DNA from: Pseudolabrys sp.
GTDB lineage: Bacteria > Pseudomonadota > Alphaproteobacteria > Rhizobiales > Xanthobacteraceae
Length of the DNA stretch: 37,421 bases
NCBI GenBank assembly: GCA_022843325.1
Contig: JALHNV010000032.1
Coordinates: forward strand, 1-37,421
Direction of reading: 5' to 3'
Positions within the stretch are counted from its first letter, which is position 1. Each line of letters opens with the position of its first letter. The notes under the pieces were generated by a model that saw nothing but the letters and a program-made list of their open reading frames with translations, was not told the origin of the DNA and made no database searches. The translations under genes and the position numbers were made by a program. Shown here one piece after another: positions 17,716 to 25,671 of this stretch.

Positions 17716-17983
17716 ATGGCACGCTATCGACGAGCAAAAATAGAAGGCGGCACCTACTTCTTCACGGTCACTTTAGCCGATCGCTCCAGCGCGCTCCTCA
17801 TCGCCGAAATCGACCGCCTGCGTGAGGCCTATCGCTCCGTACAAAAGCGCCGGCCGTTTGAGACGGTGGCCATATGTGTTCTTCCGGACCACCTGCACGC
17901 CATCTCTTTATGTCAGGCGAGGCGAATTGCCGATGGATTGGGGCGGTGACGTCCGCGACGTTTCGGGAGCGTTCGGCGAGTAA
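17716..17983 (+). pseudogene. RAYT transposase, internally deleted and frameshifted
   Basis: From ATG 17716 the frame reads a RAYT (Y1/HUH-type) N-terminus: MARYRRAKIEGGTYFFTVTL and then ICVLPDHLHAI near 17870-17904, containing the HLH of the HUH metal site. It then runs out of family character. In the next frame, from 17906 to the TAA at 17981-17983, the reading LYVRRGELPMDWGGDV and DVSGAFGE resembles the family's C-terminal tail. About 70-100 internal codons, including the expected catalytic Tyr region, are missing and the join is out of frame. The gene cannot make an active transposase. Confidence 0.82.
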
Positions 17984-18021
17984 GGCGTGGGCACGGCGCT
18001 GCGCGCCTTTGCCCACCCTAC
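17984..18021 (-). repeat. Right 38-bp inverted repeat of the RAYT remnant
   Basis: Exact reverse complement of 17659-17696. It starts at the base after the RAYT stop codon TAA. Confidence 0.92.
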
Positions 18022-18039
18022 GTCGCTACGTCGCACTGC

Positions 18040-19023
18040 TCACGCCATCGGCCGCATGCCGAGATTGTCGAGCAGCGCCATGTCGCGGTCGCGGCCCGGG
18101 TTCGGCGTGGTCAGCAGCTTGGGGCCGTAGAAGATCGAGTTGGCGCCGGCGAGGAAACATAATGCCTGCGTTTCCGCGCTCATGTCCTCGCGGCCGGCCG
18201 ACAGCCGCACCACCGAGCCCGGCATGCAGATGCGCGCCACCGCGATGGTGCGCACAAAATCGAGCGGGTCGAGCTTGGCCGATGCCGCCAGCGGCGTGCC
18301 CTCGACCGCCACCAGCATGTTGATCGGCACGCTCTCCGGATGCACCGGCAGGCCAGCCAGCGTTGCAATCATGCCGACGCGGTCCTCGACTCCCTCGCCC
18401 ATGCCGACAATGCCGCCGCAGCACACATTGATGCCGGCGTCGCGCACATGCGCCAGCGTATCGAGCCGGTCGTCATAAGTGCGCGTGGTGATAACGGCGC
18501 CGTAGAACTCAGGAGAGGTGTCGAGGTTGTGGTTGTAATAATCGAGCCCGCTCTGCTTGAGCCGCCGCGCCTGGTCGCCGCTCAGCATGCCGAGCGTGGC
18601 GCAGGTCTCGAGCCCCAGCGCCCGGACGCCCTCGACCATGGCGCAGACGTTCTCGATGTCGCGATCCTTGGGCGACCGCCAGGCCGCGCCCATGCAGAAG
18701 CGCGAGGCACCACTTTCTTTTGCCGCACGCGCTTCGGCCAGTACCGCGTCGAGCGCCATCAGCTTCTCGGCCTTGACGCCGGTGTCGTACCGCGCCGCCT
18801 GCGGGCAGTAGGCGCAGTCTTCCGGACAGCCGCCCGTCTTGATCGACAGCAAGGTCGAAATCTGCACCTCGGTCGGATCGAAGTTCTCGCGATGCACCGA
18901 CGCGGCACGGAACATCAACTCCGGAAAAGGCAGCGCGAACAGCGCGCGCACGTCTTCGCGGGTCCAGTCGTGACGCGCGCCAGCGGCCATGACACCGGCT
19001 GAAACGTGGTGCGAAAGCGACAT
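18040..19023 (-). CDS. bioB: Biotin synthase
   Basis: Encodes 327 residues. Radical SAM enzyme that inserts sulfur into dethiobiotin in the last step of biotin synthesis. The SAM-cluster motif [16 protein letters not shown] (CxxxCxxC) is near residue 70, preceded by [14 protein letters not shown]. The [2Fe-2S] cluster ligands of the family are represented by [26 protein letters not shown] and [13 protein letters not shown], and RLSAGREDM carries the conserved Arg. Length fits the family. No other bio genes are nearby. Its promoter and a palindromic site lie at 19060-19104. The RAYT remnant ends 19 bp past its stop. Confidence 0.97.
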   Translation of the reverse strand: MSLSHHVSAGVMAAGARHDWTREDVRALFALPFPELMFRAASVHRENFDPTEVQISTLLSIKTGGCPEDCAYCPQAARYDTGVKAEKLMALDAVLAEARAAKESGASRFCMGAAWRSPKDRDIENVCAMVEGVRALGLETCATLGMLSGDQARRLKQSGLDYYNHNLDTSPEFYGAVITTRTYDDRLDTLAHVRDAGINVCCGGIVGMGEGVEDRVGMIATLAGLPVHPESVPINMLVAVEGTPLAASAKLDPLDFVRTIAVARICMPGSVVRLSAGREDMSAETQALCFLAGANSIFYGPKLLTTPNPGRDRDMALLDNLGMRPMA

Positions 19024-19059
19024 TGCAAACCTCTGTGCTGCGCCCCCAACGGCGACGCG

Positions 19060-19104
19060 GTCCCGGAACCGGGACTATATCAAGCCGAAAGCCCGATTGT
19101 GCAA
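19060..19104 (-). promoter_or_regulatory. bioB promoter with downstream palindrome
   Basis: Minus strand: -35 TTGCAC (19099-19104), a 17-base spacer and -10 GATATA (19076-19081). Immediately downstream is the perfect 16-bp palindrome GTCCCGGTTCCGGGAC (19060-19075), placed over the expected transcription start. It does not resemble the TTATMKATAA-type BioR site I know from other alphaproteobacteria. Confidence 0.5.
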
Positions 19105-19176
19105 GGATTTCATTGTATTGGAAGTCCCGCGGCTGCCCGCTTGCCAGCACCGGCAGCCTTGTGAGACAAGCGCGGC

Positions 19177-19431
19177 ATGTCAGACACCCAGACCCCGCCC
19201 GACCGCCTCTCCAACGATCCGCGCAGCCCGCATTTCGATGCCCAGGTGCTCGGCCGCGGCATCGGCATCCGCTTCAAGGGCGTCGAAAAGAATAATGTCG
19301 AGGAATACTGCGTCAGCGAAGGCTGGATCCGCGTCGCCGCCGGCAAGGCGCTGGACCGCCACGGCAATCCCCTGACCATCAAACTGACGGGCGAGGTCGA
19401 GGCCTATTTCCGGGATGAACCAACCGCCTGA
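19177..19431 (+). CDS. DUF3297 family protein
   Basis: Encodes 84 residues, no signal peptide, probably cytoplasmic. The sequence SNDPRSPHFDAQVLGRGIGI and VEEYCVSEGWIRVAAGKALD followed by DRHGNPLTIKLTGEVEAYFR matches the small DUF3297 family by memory. Function of the family is unknown. Its 3' end overlaps the next gene by 17 bp, so the two are likely coexpressed. Divergent from bioB with about 150 bp between. Confidence 0.8.
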   Translation: MSDTQTPPDRLSNDPRSPHFDAQVLGRGIGIRFKGVEKNNVEEYCVSEGWIRVAAGKALDRHGNPLTIKLTGEVEAYFRDEPTA

Positions 19432-19801
19432 GTTGGCCGAGACGATGGATGACGGCCCTTCGGGCAGCATCCGACGTGAGATCGCGCGTCTCGAAGACCG
19501 CATCGAGGCGCTGGCTCAATCGATCGAGCGCTGCCGAAAGTATTCTCTCGCGGCCAAAAGTGCCATTGCTGCCGGCGTGATCTGGCTGGCACTGGCGCTG
19601 ACCGGCGTCGTGACCATCAATCCCACCGGCCTCTTCGCATCGCTCAGCGCCATGATTGGCGGTGTCGTTCTGCTTGGGTCGAACGCCACCACGTGGACGC
19701 AGACCGAGGCAGATTTGCACGCCACCGAGACGGAGCGTGCCGAGTTGATCGGCCGGATCGGCTTGCGCCTGGTCGGGGAGACGACGCCGACGATCCATTG
19801 A
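19415..19801 (+). CDS. Small membrane protein with N-terminal coiled coil
   Basis: Encodes 128 residues. A charged segment at about residues 18-42 (SIRREIARLEDRIEALAQSI) has heptad character. Two hydrophobic segments follow, about residues 46-65 and 73-89, separated by a short loop around NPTG. The tail is soluble and acidic (TQTEADLHATETERAELIGR). The start lies inside the DUF3297 gene, so translation is probably coupled. No family is recognised. Confidence 0.65.
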   Translation: MNQPPELAETMDDGPSGSIRREIARLEDRIEALAQSIERCRKYSLAAKSAIAAGVIWLALALTGVVTINPTGLFASLSAMIGGVVLLGSNATTWTQTEADLHATETERAELIGRIGLRLVGETTPTIH

Positions 19802-19929
19802 GGTATCAGATGCGGCCGCTGCTCGGACCCTGACCGAGGTCGAGGTGGTCGGCGCCGCCGGCGCATTGAGTGCCATTTGGCGAACCAACTTGCGCGCGAC
19901 GGAAAGTTGTTCGATGACATTTTCGGTAT

Positions 19930-19953
19930 GAGTGTCAGTCAAATTTGACACTC
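19930..19953. promoter_or_regulatory. Operator-like inverted repeat upstream of the APH-like gene
   Basis: Perfect 8-bp arms GAGTGTCA and TGACACTC are separated by 8 bases, and the perfect palindrome GTCAAATTTGAC (19938-19949) is nested inside. It ends 28 bp before the ATG at 19982. The sequence is notably AT-rich for its surroundings, as expected for a regulator site. Confidence 0.5.
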
Positions 19954-19981
19954 GCCACCCCCTGCTTTCCAAACCGGCCCG

Positions 19982-20770
19982 ATGAACCGCGAGACCGCTC
20001 TTGCCCTGACACTGCTGACCCAAGGCGGCTGCGATCCCTTGCAGGTGCGGCTGGCGCGGGTCAGGGGCGGCATGAGCGGCGCGACAGTGTTGCGCGTCAG
20101 CGGACCAGCTCAGCCGCTGCGTTATGTAAAAATCGCCCGACGGCATTACGCGGCGTCACTGCGGGACGAGATCGCGCGCACGCGCTGGCTCACCGCGTGC
20201 GGCATTGCCGTGCCGCATATCCTTCAGGTCGATGACCAGTCTGATTGCGTGGCGATGCTGATGGATGCGGCGCCGGGCTTGCCGATTGACGATAGCCCGC
20301 TGCCACCGTCCCGCATCGCCGCGGCACTCGGAGCGGCGCTCGCCGCCCTCCATGCGCTGCCCGCCGCCGATTGCCCGTTCGATGAAACGCTGGCGACGCG
20401 GCTGGCGCGGGCAACAGCAGCCGTGGCGGAAGGCGACATCGATGGTGACGACTTCGACGACCGCAACAGCGGCGTGGCTCCGGACGCTTTGCTGGCGCGG
20501 CTTGGCGCGGCGGCGCCGGCCGAAGACATCGTCGTCGTGCATGGCGACGCAACGCTCGACAATGTGATGATCGACGACCGTGGGCGCGTCAGCTTTATCG
20601 ATTGCGGCAACGCCGGACGCGGCGACCGCTATCTCGATCTGGCCGTGATGGCGTCGGGCATTGCGGAGAATTTCGGTGCGGCGGCGACGAAGGAATTCGC
20701 CCGCGCCTATGGCGGGACGCGGGACGACGCCAAAGCCCGATACTATCTGGATCTGTATGAGTTGTTTTGA
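19982..20770 (+). CDS. Aminoglycoside 3'-phosphotransferase-like kinase
   Basis: Encodes 262 residues, close to the length of APH(3') enzymes. Visible motifs: YVKIARRHYAASLRDEIARTRWL (the ATP-anchoring Lys and a following Glu), the catalytic VVHGDATLDNVMIDD with the Asp base and Asn, and FIDCGNAGRGDRYLDLA, which is the DxG metal motif in the form seen in APH(3') enzymes. This supports kinase activity, with aminoglycoside as the family's classic substrate; chromosomal relatives often phosphorylate other small molecules, so resistance should not be assumed. Monocistronic, with an operator-like repeat just upstream. It converges on the formate dehydrogenase genes. Confidence 0.85.
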   Translation: MNRETALALTLLTQGGCDPLQVRLARVRGGMSGATVLRVSGPAQPLRYVKIARRHYAASLRDEIARTRWLTACGIAVPHILQVDDQSDCVAMLMDAAPGLPIDDSPLPPSRIAAALGAALAALHALPAADCPFDETLATRLARATAAVAEGDIDGDDFDDRNSGVAPDALLARLGAAAPAEDIVVVHGDATLDNVMIDDRGRVSFIDCGNAGRGDRYLDLAVMASGIAENFGAAATKEFARAYGGTRDDAKARYYLDLYELF

Positions 20771-20827
20771 GGATGCGTAACTGGTGTCCCCGCCAAGGCG
20801 GAGACCCGGTAAATGAAAGCCATGCGT

Positions 20828-20864
20828 CATTCCGGCCCGGCGTGAAGAACGCCGTCCCGGAATG
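20828..20864. repeat. REP-like hairpin between APH-like gene and fdsA end
   Basis: Arms CATTCCGG (20828-20835) and CCGGAATG (20857-20864) enclose a second, imperfect CGGCGT/ACGCCG pairing. It may terminate both converging genes, although there is no T tract. It is followed by CTACTCCGCCGC, which contains the fdsA stop; the same 12 bases recur beside two other hairpins in the window. Confidence 0.6.
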
Positions 20865-20871
20865 TCGCGCC

Positions 20872-23784
20872 CTACTCCGCCGCTTCCATCCGCGGCTTGG
20901 CGGCCTCTACCTTGGCGGCGCAGAACTTGAACTCCGGGATCTTGCCGAACGGATCGAGCGCCGGGTTGGTCAGGAGGTTCGCCGCCGCCTCAACGTAGGC
21001 GAACGGGATGAACACCACGCCATCCGGCACCGCATCGTCCTGACGCGACGCCAGTTCGACCTCGCCGCGACGGGTGATGACGCGCACCATGTCGCCAGGC
21101 TGCAGGCCGAGCTTCTGCAGCGTGCCGCGCGACACCTGCGCGATCGCCGACGGCTCCAGCGCGTCAAGCACGACGCTGCGCCTGGTCATCGAGCCGGTGT
21201 GCCAATGCTCAAGCTGACGGCCGGTCGAGAGGATGAACGGATATTCCTCGTCCGGCACTTCGTTCGGCGGCTGCAACTTGGTCGCGACCAGCTTGGCAAA
21301 GCCGCCCGGCCGCGGGAAGCCGTCCTCGAACACGACGTCGCGGCCGGGAATGTCCGGCCCTGCCGTCGGATAAGTGACGGCGTATTCGCGGTTGACGCGG
21401 TCCCAGGTGATATTTTCAAGCGCCGGCATCATCGACGCCATCTCGTCGAACACCTCGCCGACCGAGGTGTAGTTCCAGCCGCAGCCCATGCGGTTGGCGA
21501 TGTCCTGGATGATCCACAGATCCTGGCGCGTGTCGCCCGGCAGCGGGATCGCGGCACGGCCCATCTGCACCTGGCGGTTGGTGTTGGTGACGGTGCCGTT
21601 CTTTTCCGGCCAGCCCGAGGCCGGCAGCACGACATCGGCGTACATCGCGGTTTCGGTCAGGAACAGGTCCTGCACCACCAGATGCTCGAGATGCGCCAGC
21701 GCCTCGCGGGCGTGGTTGAGATCGGGGTCGGACATCGCCGGGTTTTCGCCTTCGACATACATGCCCTTGATCTCACCGGCATGCACCGCGTCCATGATCT
21801 CGACGACGGTCTTGCCACGCTTCGGCGGCAGCTTGACGCCCCACTTGGCCTCGTACATGGCGCGGATTTCCGGGTTCTCGACTGACTTGTAGTCGGGGAA
21901 GAACATCGGGATCAGGCCGGCGTCGGAGGCGCCCTGCACGTTGTTCTGGCCGCGCAGCGGATGCAGGCCGGTGCCGGGACGGCCGATCTGGCCGGTGATC
22001 AGCGCCAGCGCGATCAGGCAGCGGGCATTGTCGGTGCCGTGGGTGTGCTGCGACACGCCCATGCCCCAGAAGATGATCGAGGATTCGGCGCGGGCATAGG
22101 CGCGCGCCACTTCGCGCAAGGTCTCGGCCGGGATGCCGCAGATCGGCTCCATCTCCTCGGGCGTGAAGTCCTTGATGTTTTCCTTCCAGGCCTCAAAGCC
22201 TTCGACATAGGTCTGGATGTACTGCTGGTCGTACAGCTTCTCGGTGACGATGACGTTCAGCATGGCATTGAGCATCGCCACGTCGGTGCCGTTCTTGAAC
22301 TGCATCATCTTCCAGGCGTGGCGCTTCATGGCGGTGCCGCGCGGGTCCATGATGACCAGCTTGGCGCCGCGCTTGGCGGCCTGCTTGAAGAAGGTCGCCG
22401 CCACCGGATGGTTCTCGGTCGGGTTGGCGCCGATGACGATGATCAGCTCCGAGTTCTTGACCTCATTGAACGTCGCGGTCACAGCCGCCGAGCCGACGCC
22501 TTCGAGCAGCGCCGACACCGACGAGGCGTGGCACAGCCGCGTGCAGTGATCGACATTGTTGGTGCCGAAGCCGGTACGGATCAGCTTCTGGAACAGATAG
22601 GCCTCTTCATTCGACCCCTTGGCCGAGCCGAAGCCCGCCAGCGCGTCCGGCCCGTCGCGGTCGCGGATCTTCTTCAGGCCGCCGGCGGCACGGTCCAGCG
22701 CCTCCTCCCAGGTGGCCTCGCGGAAATGCGTCCACGGGTTCGACGGATCGATGAATTCGTGCGGAATCTTCGGCGCGTCGTCCTTGCGGATCATCGGCTT
22801 CATCAGGCGCTGCGGATTGGCGACGTAATCGAAGCCGAAGCGGCCCTTGACGCAGAGCCGGTTGGCGTTAGCCGGACCGTTCTTGCCTTCGACCGCGACA
22901 ATCTTGTCGTTCTTGATCTGGTAGGTGAGCTGGCAGCCAACGCCGCAATACGGGCAAACGCTGTCGACGGTGCGGTCGGGAGCCCCGAGATAGACGTTAT
23001 TCTCATCGACCATGGTCGACGGCATCAGCGCGCCGGTCGGGCAGGCCTGCACGCACTCGCCGCAGGCGACGCAGCTCGAGGCGCCCATCGGGTCGTCGAA
23101 ATCGAACACGATCTTTTCGAGATGGCCGCGGCCGGCCATGCCGATGACGTCGTTGACCTGCACTTCGCGGCAGGCGCGGACGCAGAGATTGCACTGGATG
23201 CAGGCGTCGAGATTGACGGCCATCGCCGGATGGCTGCGGTCGGGCGCAGGCACCGCCTCGCGCTCACGCTTGGGGAACCGGCCGTCGACGACGTTCTGGC
23301 GCTTGGCGGTTTTCCAGAATTCGGAATCGGCGTCGTGCGCGACTTCGATCGCGGGCTGATCGGTCAGCAGCAGTTCGGCCACCATCTTGCGGGCGGTCTT
23401 GGCGCGGTCGGTCGATGTCTTGACCTTCATGCCGGGCGCCGGCGTGCGAATGCAACTCGCCGCCAGCACGCGCTCGCCCTCGATCTCGACCATGCAGACG
23501 CGGCAATTGCCGTCGGCGCGGTAGCCCGGCTGCGGCGAATAGCACAGGTGCGGCAGCTTGATGTCGAGCCGGCGCGCGGCGCGGAAGATCGACTCGCCCT
23601 CGCGGATGTCGATCTCGTGGCCATCGATGAAGAAGGTCTTGGCGGTCGGCGCCGTGCCCTTGCCGTCGGCCTTGTCCATCGGCGCGGTGTGCGCGACGTG
23701 CGGCTTGCCCTTGTTCAGGTCCTCGCCACCGGCCGCGCCTTTTTTGTCGTTGCCGTAGCCCACGGGCTTTTTTGTTTCGCTCAT
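20872..23784 (-). CDS. fdsA: NAD-dependent formate dehydrogenase, molybdenum (alpha) subunit
   Basis: Encodes 970 residues. Oxidises formate to CO2 at a Mo-bis-MGD centre and passes electrons to the NADH-forming subunit. Cofactor ligands in order: [2Fe-2S] C81, C94, C97, C111; [4Fe-4S] C195, C198, C201, C205; [4Fe-4S] C238, C241, C244, C248; and the catalytic-domain cluster C277, C280, C284, C311. The active-site ligand is C418 in VDHCTRLCHASS, the place of selenocysteine in FdhF, so this is a Cys enzyme. The molybdopterin domain continues to the C-terminus (FILSTGRQLEHWHTGSMTRR). Its ATG lies 4 bp after the stop of the fused beta/gamma gene. Confidence 0.95.
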   Translation of the reverse strand: MSETKKPVGYGNDKKGAAGGEDLNKGKPHVAHTAPMDKADGKGTAPTAKTFFIDGHEIDIREGESIFRAARRLDIKLPHLCYSPQPGYRADGNCRVCMVEIEGERVLAASCIRTPAPGMKVKTSTDRAKTARKMVAELLLTDQPAIEVAHDADSEFWKTAKRQNVVDGRFPKREREAVPAPDRSHPAMAVNLDACIQCNLCVRACREVQVNDVIGMAGRGHLEKIVFDFDDPMGASSCVACGECVQACPTGALMPSTMVDENNVYLGAPDRTVDSVCPYCGVGCQLTYQIKNDKIVAVEGKNGPANANRLCVKGRFGFDYVANPQRLMKPMIRKDDAPKIPHEFIDPSNPWTHFREATWEEALDRAAGGLKKIRDRDGPDALAGFGSAKGSNEEAYLFQKLIRTGFGTNNVDHCTRLCHASSVSALLEGVGSAAVTATFNEVKNSELIIVIGANPTENHPVAATFFKQAAKRGAKLVIMDPRGTAMKRHAWKMMQFKNGTDVAMLNAMLNVIVTEKLYDQQYIQTYVEGFEAWKENIKDFTPEEMEPICGIPAETLREVARAYARAESSIIFWGMGVSQHTHGTDNARCLIALALITGQIGRPGTGLHPLRGQNNVQGASDAGLIPMFFPDYKSVENPEIRAMYEAKWGVKLPPKRGKTVVEIMDAVHAGEIKGMYVEGENPAMSDPDLNHAREALAHLEHLVVQDLFLTETAMYADVVLPASGWPEKNGTVTNTNRQVQMGRAAIPLPGDTRQDLWIIQDIANRMGCGWNYTSVGEVFDEMASMMPALENITWDRVNREYAVTYPTAGPDIPGRDVVFEDGFPRPGGFAKLVATKLQPPNEVPDEEYPFILSTGRQLEHWHTGSMTRRSVVLDALEPSAIAQVSRGTLQKLGLQPGDMVRVITRRGEVELASRQDDAVPDGVVFIPFAYVEAAANLLTNPALDPFGKIPEFKFCAAKVEAAKPRMEAAE

Positions 23785-23788
23785 GGTG

Positions 23789-25504
23789 TCACCACTTGCC
23801 CATCGGCTTGGTCAGGTCATCGGGGAAATATTTCAGCACGCTGAGCAGCGGGTTCGGCGCCGCCTGGCCGAGGCCGCAGATCGAGGCGTCTCGCATCAGC
23901 GTCGAAAGCTCGTTCAAGAGGTCGACGTCCCAGGGACCCTGCGCCATCAGCTTGACGGCCTTTTCAGTGCCGACGCGGCACGGCGTGCACTGGCCGCAAC
24001 TTTCGTCTTCGAAGAACTTGATGAGGTTCAACGCCGCGGCCTTCATGTCGTCCTTGTCGGACAGGATGACGACGGCGTGGGAACCGACGAAGCCGCCATG
24101 CGGTTCGAAGGTACCGAAGTCAATCGGCAGATCGGCCATGGACGCGGGGAAGATACCGCCCGAGGCCCCGCCGGGCAGAAAACCCTTGAACGCGTGGCCC
24201 TCCAGCATGCCGCCGGAATACTCGTTGATCAGTTCGTTCATGGTGACGCCGGCGGGCGCAAGCTTGACGCCCGGATGCTTGACGCGGCCGGAGACCGAGA
24301 AACTGCGGAAGCCCTTCTTTTCGCGGCGGCCTTGCGAGGTGAACCATTCCGGCCCGCGCTCGACGATGTCGCGAATCCAGAACAGCGTCTCGACATTCTG
24401 CTCCAGCGTCGGACGGCCGAACAAGCCGACCTGCGCCAGATACGGCGGGCGATGCCGCGGCAGGCCGCGCTTGCCCTCGATCGACTCGATCATCGCCGAC
24501 TCTTCGCCGCAGATATAGGCGCCGGCGCCGCGGCGCAGATGCAGCTTGGTATGCGGCGCCAGCCCGGCTGATTCGATCCGGGCGAATTCCTCGAGCAGCA
24601 TCAGCCGCAGTTCGGGATATTCGTCGCGGACATAGAGATAGGTGTCGGTGGCTTCGACAACGTAGGCGGCGATCAGCATGCCTTCGAGAAAGCGGTGCGG
24701 ATCGCGCTCGAGGTAATGGCGGTCCTTGAAAGTGCCGGGCTCGCCCTCGTCGCAGTTCACCGCGAACAGGCGCGGGCCCGGTTCGTTGCGCACCAGCGAC
24801 CACTTGCGGCCGGTGGGGAAACCGGCGCCGCCGAGACCGCGCAGGCCGGCGTCGCTGACGACCTTGATCAGGTCGTCGCGCGTGCGCTGGCCCGACAGGC
24901 AATCCTTGAGCAGCGTGTAACCGCCGGCGTTCTGGTAGGCGGCGAAATCGGTCGCCGGATGCCAGGCGTGCGGATGCGGCTTGGCTTCGACAGCCGCGGC
25001 GACATTGGCGTCATTGGCCTTGAAGGTCTGCATGTGACCCACCGCCACCACCGGCGCGCGGTCGCAGGCGCCCATGCAGGGCGCGCGCACGACGCGCACC
25101 TCGGCGCCGAGCTTGCCGGCCAGTTCGGCCATCAGTTTTTCGCTGCCGGCCATGGCGCAGGACAATGAATCGCAGACGCGCACGGTGACGGGCGGCGGCG
25201 GCGGGCCGTCCTTCACCACATCGAAATGCGCATAGAAGGTCGCGACCTCGTAGACTTCCGCCAGCGCCATCTTCATCTCGAACGCCAGCGCGGTCAGGTG
25301 CGCGGCGGACAGATGGCCGTAGTGATCCTGGATCAAATGCAGATGTTCGATCAGCAGGTCGCGGCGGCGCGGCTTGTCGATCAGCAACGCCTGCACTTCC
25401 GACAGCGCGGCCGGATCAACCTGGCGGCCTTTCGGCAGGCGGTTCGGTTTGCGGCGTCCATCGCCTTTGCCGCTCTGACGGGGCGGCGGCGTTTGCATGT
25501 TCAT
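23789..25504 (-). CDS. Formate dehydrogenase NADH-forming subunit, NuoE-NuoF fusion (FdsG-FdsB fused)
   Basis: Encodes 571 residues from the ATG at 25502-25504 (GGGAG upstream). Residues about 30-165 are a NuoE-like thioredoxin-fold domain with [2Fe-2S] ligands C111, C116, C143 and C147 (VCDSLSCAMAG, RAPCMGACDRAP). The remainder is NuoF-like: the FMN/NAD-binding RGLGGAGFPTGRKW at about 222-235, CGEESAMIESIEG, and the [4Fe-4S] motif ESCGQCTPCRVG plus ICGLG near the C-terminus. In the Cupriavidus and Rhodobacter enzymes these are separate FdsG and FdsB proteins; the fusion is also seen in Bradyrhizobium-type genomes. First gene of the operon. Confidence 0.93.
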   Translation of the reverse strand: MNMQTPPPRQSGKGDGRRKPNRLPKGRQVDPAALSEVQALLIDKPRRRDLLIEHLHLIQDHYGHLSAAHLTALAFEMKMALAEVYEVATFYAHFDVVKDGPPPPPVTVRVCDSLSCAMAGSEKLMAELAGKLGAEVRVVRAPCMGACDRAPVVAVGHMQTFKANDANVAAAVEAKPHPHAWHPATDFAAYQNAGGYTLLKDCLSGQRTRDDLIKVVSDAGLRGLGGAGFPTGRKWSLVRNEPGPRLFAVNCDEGEPGTFKDRHYLERDPHRFLEGMLIAAYVVEATDTYLYVRDEYPELRLMLLEEFARIESAGLAPHTKLHLRRGAGAYICGEESAMIESIEGKRGLPRHRPPYLAQVGLFGRPTLEQNVETLFWIRDIVERGPEWFTSQGRREKKGFRSFSVSGRVKHPGVKLAPAGVTMNELINEYSGGMLEGHAFKGFLPGGASGGIFPASMADLPIDFGTFEPHGGFVGSHAVVILSDKDDMKAAALNLIKFFEDESCGQCTPCRVGTEKAVKLMAQGPWDVDLLNELSTLMRDASICGLGQAAPNPLLSVLKYFPDDLTKPMGKW

Positions 25505-25570
25505 CGCGATCTCCCAGACCGCTTGTTTGAAGCCATTCCAACATTTGAACAATCCCGTGCCGGGCATGGG

Positions 25571-25591
25571 TCGATAGAGGATGCCTATCGA
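25571..25591. promoter_or_regulatory. LysR-type binding site between fds operon and its regulator
   Basis: A perfect inverted repeat TCGATAG-N7-CTATCGA lies 66 bp upstream of the fused fds start and 80 bp upstream of the LysR start. The ATAG-N7-CTAT core is a classic LysR-family recognition pattern. Its place in the divergent region makes it the likely site for the protein at 25672-26565. Confidence 0.65.
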
Positions 25592-25671
25592 TAATCGGTC
25601 AGTTGGTGCATAATATTTCAGCGACCCAATCGTCGTCTTTCTGCTAACCCGCTGATCAAGCGAGATAAACC

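Larger units (their letters stand above)
17659..18021 (+). mobile_element. Degenerate REP-associated tyrosine transposase (RAYT) element
   Basis: A 363-bp unit is bounded by perfect 38-bp inverted repeats at 17659-17696 and 17984-18021. Each arm contains its own GGCGC/GCGCC hairpin and begins GTAGGGTGGGCAAAGG. Between them are the two ends of a RAYT gene with the middle deleted. The unit has the form of a non-autonomous REP element derived directly from its parent gene. It lies between the Kelch gene and the end of bioB, with no gene interrupted. Confidence 0.8.

Noticed and set aside
19802-19930. Minus-strand frame reading NVIEQLSVARKLVRQMALN in the gap before the APH-like gene
   Set aside because: It looks helical and protein-like, but it has only a TTG or internal ATG start, no ribosome-binding site, and runs into the antisense of the membrane-protein gene.
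20872-23784. Possible selenocysteine formate dehydrogenase
   Set aside because: The active-site position is a normal Cys codon in HCTRLCHASS; no in-frame TGA is present.
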